The position numbers and the translations under genes are program-made. Shown here piece by piece: positions 1-7,800 of a stretch of DNA of 13,056 nucleotides (position 1 is its first letter; every line of letters starts with the position of its first letter). Location: NCBI GenBank assembly GCA_002401305.2, contig NVSO02000174.1, forward strand, positions 1-13,056, written 5' to 3'. Below the pieces are notes generated by a model. It ran no database searches. It saw nothing but the letters and a program-made list of their open reading frames with translations, and was not told where the DNA came from. The stretch is from Rhodobiaceae bacterium. Its GTDB lineage: Bacteria; Pseudomonadota; Alphaproteobacteria; Parvibaculales; Parvibaculaceae.

Positions 1-9
1 GAGGCACTT

Positions 10-1197
10 ATGATAACCGACCAGGTGAAGCACGCATTTGAAGAGGTCCTACAAGCCCCTTTCAATTCGGAGCAAGGCGACACAAACGCCTACCGAGCCA
101 AGCTCAAAACAGCCGTAGATCAAATGCTTACTGACCACGGCGATGTCGTAGGTCCTCAATTTGAGGAGCTGTGCTCTCAAGTGTTGGCTAAACGATCAGA
201 TATTCAGCGCCCCGCAGGTGCAAGCGCTCTAGAAGCGATTCGTCAATTCTGTGCCGAGCATCAAGCTGAGTGGAAGAAGACCCTGGGTTTTGGCGAGGAC
301 GGGGCTGGCATGCTGAGCATGAGTGCCTTTTTGGCTCACCAATACCCTCTACCAGAATTCTATGGGGCCATTGCTTCTGCGCTTGGCCGCGCGGCTTATG
401 CAGGGGCACTCTCCATTTTGCCAGTGTATGACGCCTTGGCTCGCGGTTGGTATGCTGACCTTTCCCAACCTCAAAAAGAGGTGGATTTGTTGACGCAAGC
501 CAAGGATCCGGAAAACATCCTTGCGAAAAGGGGTCGCCTTCCAAGCGGTCTCATGGAAAAAGTGTGGAATGTTGTGTCCAACCCTGATGCAGGGGGCGAT
601 GCGCTGAACTTCACCCAAACAATCGCGTCATTTGGGATTGAATGTGATGCGCCCTATCAAGTTGAAAGTGAGCAAGCCTTGTTGCGCCACCCCGGCATGG
701 TGGATGCGGTAGCTCAAACTCTACCCACGACAATAGAGATCGAGGAGTTGAGTGAATGCTCTCAAGGCACACTGGGGCATGGGTTCTATCATCTTATTAC
801 AGACAATAATTTCGATGTGGAAGTGATTGACCCCTCAACGTTATTTGGTCCCTTAGGTGCTGCGTTGTCCCCCACCGAATGGATGAACCGGCGGGTCCTG
901 CAATTGCACGACGTATGGCACATTGCTGGCGAGTTTGGACAAAACGCTGAGGGCGAAATTGGCATATCTGGATTCCAGTTGGCGCAATTGGGTCAGCAAT
1001 ATTCAGCCAACTTTTTGGCTACAATCACGTTCATGTCTGTCATGCAATTTCCCTCAGCGATTGAGCTCGTTTTGTCCCACACCATGGATGGCTGGCGGCG
1101 TGGTCGCCAAACCCCGCCCCTTGCATTAGTTGCTTGGGAAAGCATGTGGGATATCCCCTTAGATCAGCTTAGAAAGGATCTAAACGTCGCGGCCTGA
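10..1197 (+). CDS. Coq4-like protein with an unusually long N-terminal region
   Basis: This 395-residue protein carries the Coq4 signature in its C-terminal half: H300-D-V-W-H304 followed exactly 11 residues later by E316 (HDxxH-x11-E, the metal-binding motif of the family). Upstream is G253-T-L-G-H, matching the conserved GTLG segment, and near the end is W376-E377, matching the family's terminal WE. Coq4 proteins act in ubiquinone biosynthesis at the membrane, probably on the polyprenylated ring intermediate. Typical Coq4 proteins are about 220-270 residues, so roughly 150-190 N-terminal residues here are extra and I do not recognise them. The ATG at 10 has GAGG at 1-4 (5-nt spacing), so it is a plausible real start. 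The next gene is a CYP153-type P450, so the protein might instead serve a pathway linked to that enzyme. Family membership is well supported; the substrate is inference. Confidence 0.8.
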   Translation: MITDQVKHAFEEVLQAPFNSEQGDTNAYRAKLKTAVDQMLTDHGDVVGPQFEELCSQVLAKRSDIQRPAGASALEAIRQFCAEHQAEWKKTLGFGEDGAGMLSMSAFLAHQYPLPEFYGAIASALGRAAYAGALSILPVYDALARGWYADLSQPQKEVDLLTQAKDPENILAKRGRLPSGLMEKVWNVVSNPDAGGDALNFTQTIASFGIECDAPYQVESEQALLRHPGMVDAVAQTLPTTIEIEELSECSQGTLGHGFYHLITDNNFDVEVIDPSTLFGPLGAALSPTEWMNRRVLQLHDVWHIAGEFGQNAEGEIGISGFQLAQLGQQYSANFLATITFMSVMQFPSAIELVLSHTMDGWRRGRQTPPLALVAWESMWDIPLDQLRKDLNVAA

Positions 1198-1233
1198 TTG
1201 ATCGTAAAATCTTAAAATCACTCAAAGCTCAGT

Positions 1234-1304
1234 AATTTCAATGGTTTAAACCATCTTGACGGGTGTGTCATTTTTGGTTTCACCATTGAAATTCGTGCTA
1301 TAGT
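1234..1304 (+). promoter_or_regulatory. Palindrome-rich control region upstream of the P450
   Basis: The gap between the Coq4-like gene and the P450 contains three overlapping symmetric elements. A perfect 14-bp palindrome ATGGTTTAAACCAT lies at 1241-1254. A second, TGGT-TTC-ACCA, lies at 1275-1285. A perfect 12-bp inverted repeat has arms AATTTCAATGGT (1234-1245) and ACCATTGAAATT (1282-1293). A good -10-like hexamer TATAGT lies at 1299-1304, about 69 nt before the P450 start, and the second palindrome falls where its -35 would be. No strong -35 hexamer is visible at 16-18 bp spacing, which fits an activated promoter. This looks like a two-site operator for a dimeric regulator. The regulator is not encoded in the window, and its identity is unknown. 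Confidence 0.5.
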
Positions 1305-1372
1305 ATCCCCATACAAATTAGAGGGTTGAACCAAGATCGCATGAAGCGACGGACTGACCCATGGAGGATACA

Positions 1373-2686
1373 ATGAGTAAAGCAGCAATTGCCGACGCTA
1401 ATGATTTTGCCGCAACCGCCACAAAATCTGATGTGGAAGAGATCCAAGCCGCGGCGCGCGTCCGTGCGTATTCAATGCCCTTGGAAGATATTGATGTAAG
1501 TGACCAGACGTTATTTTTGAACAATACGATCTGGCCCTATTTCGAACGTCTGCGTAAAGAGGATCCTGTTCACTTTAATGCCGAAAGTGACTACGGGCCT
1601 TATTGGTCGATTACGAAATACAAAGACATCATGGCCGTAGATACCAACCACGCCGTTTTCTCATCTGAGTCTGGCCTCGGCGGCATCACCATTCGTGATC
1701 CAATGGATGACTTTCGTCTTCCCATGTTCATCGCGATGGATCAGCCCAAGCACGATGCCCAACGTAAAGTGGTAAGCCCGATTGTGGCACCTAACAATCT
1801 GGATAAGCTTGAAAGTGTGATCCGGGAGCGTGCATGCACAATTCTCGACGACCTACCGATCGGCGAAGAGTTTGACTGGGTAGACCGCGTGTCCATCGAG
1901 CTGACCACGCAAATGCTCGCAACCTTGTTTGATTTCCCGTGGGAAGACCGTCGCAAGTTGACCCGCTGGTCCGATGTGGCGACCGCAGATCTAGACTCCG
2001 GCATTATTGATAGCATGGAGCAGCGCCGCGAAGAGCTACGCGAGTGCGGTGAATATTTCATGCGCTTGTGGAATGAACGCGTCAACGCGCGTGAGCCTGG
2101 GGGCGATTTGATCTCCATGTTGGCGCACGGTGAATCGACACGCAACATGCCGTTCGAAGAATTCCTCGGCAATCTGATTTTGCTGATTGTGGGTGGTAAT
2201 GACACCACTAGGAACTCCATCACCGGCGGCGTGTACGAAATGGACCGGAACCCGGGTGAGTTTGAAAAACTAAAAGCCAACCCAGAGCTCATTCCCAACA
2301 TGGTCTCTGAGATCATTCGTTGGCAGACACCGCTCGCTCACATGCGTCGGACAGCTTTGGAAGATACAGAGCTTGGTGGCAAAAAGATCAAGAAGGGCGA
2401 CAAAGTCGTCATGTGGTATGTGTCGGGTAACAGAGATGACGAAGTAATCCCGGATGCCGATGAGTTCATCATTGATCGCCCGCGTGCACGTAATCACTTG
2501 TCATTTGGCTTTGGTATTCACCGTTGTGTGGGTAACCGTTTGGCTGAAATGCAGTTGCGCATTATCTGGGAAGAAATTCTAAAACGCTTCCCAACCATCA
2601 AAGTTATTGGAGAGCCAAAACGCATCTATTCCAACTTTGTAAAAGGGTATGAATCCATGACGGTGATCATTCCTGAGAAATACTAA
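1373..2686 (+). CDS. cyp153: Cytochrome P450, CYP153 family (terminal alkane/fatty-acid hydroxylase type)
   Basis: A 437-residue soluble bacterial P450. Visible motifs are the I-helix oxygen-activation segment G274-G-N-D-T-T-R-N281, the K-helix ExxR (E313 to R316), and the heme-ligand loop F378-G-F-G-I-H-R-C385-V-G, with C385 as the axial thiolate. The stretches [30 protein letters not shown] and [18 protein letters not shown] are what I know from CYP153 enzymes, which hydroxylate the terminal carbon of medium-chain alkanes, alcohols and fatty acids. Known members need a 2Fe-2S ferredoxin and a ferredoxin reductase; neither is encoded here. I chose the ATG at 1373 over the in-frame ATG at 1361 because GGAGG at 1363-1367 lies 5 nt before it and inside the longer reading. 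A strong terminator follows, suggesting a single-gene transcript. Chain-length preference cannot be read from sequence. Confidence 0.92.
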   Translation: MSKAAIADANDFAATATKSDVEEIQAAARVRAYSMPLEDIDVSDQTLFLNNTIWPYFERLRKEDPVHFNAESDYGPYWSITKYKDIMAVDTNHAVFSSESGLGGITIRDPMDDFRLPMFIAMDQPKHDAQRKVVSPIVAPNNLDKLESVIRERACTILDDLPIGEEFDWVDRVSIELTTQMLATLFDFPWEDRRKLTRWSDVATADLDSGIIDSMEQRREELRECGEYFMRLWNERVNAREPGGDLISMLAHGESTRNMPFEEFLGNLILLIVGGNDTTRNSITGGVYEMDRNPGEFEKLKANPELIPNMVSEIIRWQTPLAHMRRTALEDTELGGKKIKKGDKVVMWYVSGNRDDEVIPDADEFIIDRPRARNHLSFGFGIHRCVGNRLAEMQLRIIWEEILKRFPTIKVIGEPKRIYSNFVKGYESMTVIIPEKY

Positions 2687-2707
2687 GCAGAATCTTTAGT
2701 CAGCTTG

Positions 2708-2744
2708 AACCGCCTCCTTCTCCCGAAGGGGGCGGTTTTGTTTT
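2708..2744 (+). terminator. Intrinsic terminator after the P450
   Basis: Arms 2708-2720 and 2725-2737 form a 13-bp stem with one G-T wobble around a TCCC tetraloop, followed by TTTTGTTTT at 2736-2744. It begins 22 nt after the P450 stop. This should separate P450 transcription from the downstream acyl-CoA synthetase. Confidence 0.9.
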
Positions 2745-2880
2745 GGAAATAACAACCTTGACCAAAAGTCAGGATAGTTTGCGAACTCCTCAAAAAAGTG
2801 ACCGCACAGCTTAGCTGACCTCTCGACTCAGTGCGTTCCTCCTCGTATGAAAGAGTCCTATTTGATTGGGAGAGAAGAAA

Positions 2881-4749
2881 ATGGAACCGTTTAAGATCGC
2901 CACACTCGCAGATATTGAAGCAGTGGAGGCAACCCCGTGGGAGGCGCGTGAAAAGGCGACATCTACGTACGATATCTTTGCACAAAGCGCCCATGACTAC
3001 GGCGATGCCCCGGCTCTGACATTTGTCATGACCGGTGCCCCGGATAGCAAAGCTTATACGTCCTCCTATTCCCAATTATTTGCAGACATTACTCAGACAG
3101 CAAACCTGTTCCATGCGCATGGCATCAACAAAGACGACGTCGTGTCCTATTTGCTGCCCAACTTGCCAGAAACCCATCACGTCATTTGGGGTGGTCAGGC
3201 AGCCGGCATCGTCAACGCGGTCAACCCCTTGCTCGACAGTGAGCACATCATCGGCATCATGAATGCGGCACAGGCAAAAATATTAGTCACGCTGCCACCG
3301 TTGCCCGGGCAAGACATGTGGGAGAAGGCAGCCCAAGTGGCGGCCAAGGTGCCGACGTTGGAAAAAATCTTTGTCGTCAATCCGTTGCGTTATGTAGAAG
3401 GCATGGAAGATGCGCCGCTACCGGTCCCCGCCTTGGACGGGATTGAGGTCCTCGATTTTGCAAGTGAGCGCGCCAAGCATCCAAATGATCAATTAATCAG
3501 TAAACGCGTTTTTGAACATGAAGATGTCTGCGCCTACTTCCACACAGGCGGCACCACTGGCGTGCCAAAACTTGCGCTGCACACCCATGCAAACGAAGTC
3601 TACATGGCGTGGGTCTTCTCCAATCTAGATATGTCCGCAGCCGGCGAGGCCTTCATTTGCGGCCTGCCACTCTTCCATGTGAATGCGGTGATTGTAACAG
3701 GCCTTGGTACATTCCAAGGCGGCACCCATGTCATTTTGCTCACCCCTCAAGGATACCGCGCACCAGATGTGATCCCCAATTTTTGGAAAACAGTGGAGCG
3801 CTTCAAGGCCGTAAATTTCTCTGGCGTCCCAACCATCCTCTCCGCACTGCTCGAATTGCCGCGCGACGGCATAGACATCTCTTCGTTGAGATTTGCAGGC
3901 TGTGGGGCAGCGCCTCTGTCGCAGGAGTTGTTTGACCGCTTTGAAAAAGCCTCAGGTCTCTCCATCTTGGAAGGCTACGGCCTAACAGAGGGAACATGTG
4001 CCAGTGCGATGAACCCGCCGCACGGTGAACGCCGCTGTGGCTCGGTGGGCCTGCGCCTGCCGTACCAAAAAATCGCCACAGCCATACTCAAAGAAGACGG
4101 GTCATTGGACCATTTCTGCGGTGTCGATGAACCCGGTGTCGTTCTCATTTCAGGCCCCAATGTCATCAGGGGCTATAAACAAGAGCACGCCACCAAAGGG
4201 TTGATTTTGGAAGGTGAGTGGCTCAACACCGGTGACCTTGGTCGCCTTGATGCGGAAGGTTATCTCTGGTTGGTCGGTCGGGAAAAAGACTTGATCATTC
4301 GCGGTGGTCACAACATTGACCCCGCAGCGATTGAAGAGCCTTTGGCAACACACCCCGATGTTGCCTTAGTCGCCGCTATTGGCCAAGTGGACGCTTACGC
4401 TGGTGAAGTGCCAATTGCATATGTCACTTTGCGCCCCGGTGCCACCGTCACAAGTGACGCATTGGTTGGGTTTGCCCGAGAAAACATCTCCGAGCGGGCC
4501 GCCATTCCAAAGCGCGTCATAATCATTGAAACCATGCCTGTTACCGCAGTTGGCAAAATCTTTAAGCCGCCCTTGCGCGTGGAAGCTGCAAGTTGGTCGC
4601 TTCAAGAAGCCCTCACTCAGGCCAATCTGAAAACAGGCCTAACGGTGCGCAATGATCCCAAGCGAGGCTTGGTTGCGACATTGTCTGGTGAGGGTTTGAA
4701 CGAAGCTGTGAGCGCCCTTAAAGGATTCCCGGTTTTGTTCGAGCAATAA
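2881..4749 (+). CDS. Acyl-CoA synthetase (AMP-binding, ANL superfamily)
   Basis: A 622-residue adenylate-forming ligase that would activate a carboxylic acid with ATP and CoA to acyl-CoA. Motifs in order: the phosphate loop T222-G-G-T-T-G-V-P-K230, the A5 segment E364-G-Y-G-L-T-E370, the ATP-ribose aspartate in NTGD (D452), the hinge region KDLIIRGGHNI around R474, and the C-terminal GK with K559 as the likely adenylation lysine. The set is complete, so it should be active. The length (about 620-630) matches long FadD-like proteins annotated simply as acyl-CoA synthetase. The ATG at 2881 follows the purine-rich GGGAGAGAAG (2868-2877); an in-frame TTG at 2866 would place that ribosome site inside the gene, so I rejected it. 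It lies 194 bp after the P450 and beyond a strong terminator, so it likely has its own promoter, though I found no convincing one in 2745-2880. A fatty-acid substrate is inferred from context. Confidence 0.9.
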   Translation: MEPFKIATLADIEAVEATPWEAREKATSTYDIFAQSAHDYGDAPALTFVMTGAPDSKAYTSSYSQLFADITQTANLFHAHGINKDDVVSYLLPNLPETHHVIWGGQAAGIVNAVNPLLDSEHIIGIMNAAQAKILVTLPPLPGQDMWEKAAQVAAKVPTLEKIFVVNPLRYVEGMEDAPLPVPALDGIEVLDFASERAKHPNDQLISKRVFEHEDVCAYFHTGGTTGVPKLALHTHANEVYMAWVFSNLDMSAAGEAFICGLPLFHVNAVIVTGLGTFQGGTHVILLTPQGYRAPDVIPNFWKTVERFKAVNFSGVPTILSALLELPRDGIDISSLRFAGCGAAPLSQELFDRFEKASGLSILEGYGLTEGTCASAMNPPHGERRCGSVGLRLPYQKIATAILKEDGSLDHFCGVDEPGVVLISGPNVIRGYKQEHATKGLILEGEWLNTGDLGRLDAEGYLWLVGREKDLIIRGGHNIDPAAIEEPLATHPDVALVAAIGQVDAYAGEVPIAYVTLRPGATVTSDALVGFARENISERAAIPKRVIIIETMPVTAVGKIFKPPLRVEAASWSLQEALTQANLKTGLTVRNDPKRGLVATLSGEGLNEAVSALKGFPVLFEQ

Positions 4750-4781
4750 GTCACGCGCGCCTTAAGAGGGGATGAGATTAT

Positions 4782-4818
4782 AAATGCCGATCAAATGACA
4801 AATTTGGTCGGCATTTTG
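4782..4818. terminator. Bidirectional terminator between convergent genes
   Basis: Arms 4782-4796 and 4802-4816 form a 15-bp stem with one G-T wobble and a GACAA loop. The plus-strand side is followed by TTTTGTT. The minus-strand side begins one base after the stop codon of the giant repeat gene and leads into ATTTATAAT. It therefore probably ends both the acyl-CoA synthetase and the repeat-protein transcripts. Confidence 0.85.
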
Positions 4819-7800
4819 TTACAGCTGACTGGGCCGCAGGAAAGCTTGGGGCCCTAGGCCATCCTCTTTCCGACTGTTCCACAAGGTCCAGAAATTCGCT
4901 TTCCACTGCTTGGCTTCAGTGGTCTGGTTTGGATAATGCTGTGCCACAAGCGACAAAACTTGCTCTCTTTCAAGCGGAACACTGTTTGAGAAATTGCCAA
5001 ACCCAGCATTGAGATAGACAAATTCGCGGGTCACAAAGGTTGGTCCCTTTGTCACGGTATTAGTCACCGCACCAGTTGCCAGTTCATCCGTCGAAATTTC
5101 CAAAGTCAGATCATCAGCGCCGTCTCTGTTAAAGTCAGCCAGCGCCAACCGCCTATGAGCGAGCACTCCATCGGGGGTGGCGCGCGGCAAGCGGGCGGCA
5201 AGCGGTAGCGCGTCAGTCGCGTCAAAGAAGGTGCCCGACCCATCATTCACCAAGAGCCGAAGAACAGTTGGTTGGGCCAAGTAAAGCGGTTGATGAGGCT
5301 GCGTCCCAATAAGGAGGTCGAGGTCGCCGTCCGCATCAATGTCACCGTGGGCAACAGACCAAACTGTCCAGCGTGGGTTAAGCCATGCTGAATGTTCAGG
5401 CAACGCGTCTTCAGAAACATAGTCGAGCTTGCCTTCTGCGTTGCTCATCAGCAGCACAAGCGGCTCGCCAGCCCCTCCATCATTACCGGGAGCCATAAAG
5501 ATGTCGTCACGGCCATCATCATTGAAATCAGCGATCAAGACATGCGTGGGTGAGCGACGAACCATACGTTTGTCCGAGCTGTCGATCATATCAGTGGAAC
5601 CCAGTCCCCCAGGCCCAAGCGTGACATAAAGGGTCGGCGGTACATCCGCGTAAGGTGCACTTGATTTGGTGGACGCCCAAAGCACTAAATAATCTTGGCG
5701 ATGGTCACCGTTAAATTCGCCTTTGTAGACACTAGCCGGCACCAAATCATCACGCGGCGGTGGGGGCAGGTCTAACGAAGAGATATCCACATCGCTCAAT
5801 TGTTTGGGCAATTGCGGCAGCAGGGGCATCCGCTTAGCCGACATCGATGTTGCCTGATTTTCCAACAAAGCTTGTTGAGCAACAATTTCTGCAGACAGAG
5901 CCGTCAAGGTAACGAGCTCGGGAGCCGGCATCAGCGCCAAATCAGCAACGGCGAAGCTGAACGGCGCATCGGGAATGTAGGGCGCAAACATTTTGGCCAT
6001 GAGTGCGCCAGAATAAGGTGCCCCCGGCTGGTAGGACAATGCCCTAACAGCCGTGCCTGGCGAGACAGGGGCGCCCGGCTGGTAACCCAGCAGGGAAGTG
6101 CTGAACGCCACCGTGAACGGGGCTTCAGGTTGATAGGTGGAGAGGCTCGCTGCCAAATAATGTGTCAACGGCGCTTGAGGTTGGTAACGCAACGTTGCAC
6201 CTGCACTGGCCAAAGCGAGAGGTGATTGCGGTTGGTACGTTAAGGCCTGATGCGCCACCAAATGCGTCATCGGAAGCTCAGCTTGGTAACGCAAGCTCAC
6301 CGTCACGCTCTGCGCAGACAGCGGAGAGGTCGGCAAATACCGAAGGCTATTATGGGCATCCAATAAAGTGAATGGCAATTCGGGAAGTCGAGTAAAGCTG
6401 AGCTGTGCAAAATGCTCGGTCATCGGCGCATTTGGCAGATACTGAAGGGCCTGCTCAGCAGCTGCGATGGAAATTGGCGCCTGTGGCTGATAGCGCAAGG
6501 TGGCTACTGCGAGGCTGCCGCGCACCGGCGCGCTTGGGAGGTAGGCAAATGTGGGGGTTGCCCCTGCGACCGTGAACGGTGCTTCAGGAATGCGTGCAAA
6601 TAACGGCGGCAGGTTACCCTGCGTGATAGGCGCTTGAGGTTGGTACGCCAAAGACAAGTGCGCAATTGAATATCCGAAGGGTGCCTCGGGGTTACGATTT
6701 AGCAATGAGCGCATGTGCGCAGGGCTAAGCGGGGCAGTGACATCGTAGGTGAGGAAGGCTCTCGCGCTGGTAAGCTTGAAGGGCGCACTCGGTGCGTGTT
6801 TCAGAAGCTCTGCCGCTGTCAGGAGAGTGAATGGGAATTCCGGTAGCCGCTTGAGTGCATGATGGGCGGAGAGGGCGGCGATCGGCGCGTTCGGCTGATA
6901 CCGCAAAGCCGCTTCACTCAGAATGAACGTCACGGGGGGATTCGGCTGATATCGCAATATTACGGAAACATCGACCGTAGTGAACGGAAGTTCGGGTAGT
7001 CGCTGAAGGGCGACACTCATTACAGCGCCATCGAGCGGAGCGGAGGCTTGATAGCGCAACATGGTTTTGGCGCTGGCAACGGCCACGGGGGATGAAGGGG
7101 CGTAGCGTAAGGCTGATAACGCATCAAGGTATGTGAATGGAAGTTCAGGCTGTCGTGTAAGGGCCAGCTGAGCGACATGTTTGCTCATGGGAGCGGCCGG
7201 TTGGAACGCAAGACTAAGGCGCGCCAGCGCAGGGCTAACAGGTGAATGAGGCAAATATAGGAACGTGCTGCGTGCGACGGCGACGGTAACAGGGGCCGTA
7301 GACTGGTAGCGCATCAGATTGGCAACCGAGTTTGTCGAGAAAGGCGCGCTCGGTTGGTGCATGAAAGTACGCGCGACAGTCGCCACGGAGAACGGTGGTT
7401 CAGGAATGCGCCGAAGTAGTTTTCTCATGGCGCGCGGTGTAAGCGGCGCTGCAACTTCATAAGAAAGGGCCGCCTGAGCTGCGGTCAAGTCGATCGGCGC
7501 GGTTGGCATGTGGCGAAGAATATATACTCCGTGCGCATATGTGAATGGGGGTTCGGCTAAGCGGTCGAAGGAACGCACAATAGTTCTAATGCTGAGCGGC
7601 GCTTGTGGTTGATAACTTAAACCGGCATGGGCAGTTCGCAGGGCAATAGGAGCACTCGGTTGGAAACGAAGTGTTTGGTGAGCCGCTGCCACGGTGAAGG
7701 GAGCTTCAGGCTGTCTTGCGAGTAAGCCTCGCATTACCCGAGAGCTAAGCGGGGCGGTCACACGGTAGTTGAGTGCGTTGTAGGCTGCCAGTTGTGTGAG

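Noticed and set aside
1361..1372. ATG at 1361 as P450 start
   Set aside because: The GGAGG ribosome site lies within those first codons and is correctly spaced for ATG at 1373.
2757..2772. TTGACC / GTCA inverted motif upstream of the acyl-CoA synthetase as promoter or FadR-type operator
   Set aside because: No -10 element at proper spacing and the symmetry is only 4 bp per arm.
2866..2880. TTG start for the acyl-CoA synthetase
   Set aside because: It would place the purine-rich ribosome site inside the gene; ATG at 2881 is better.
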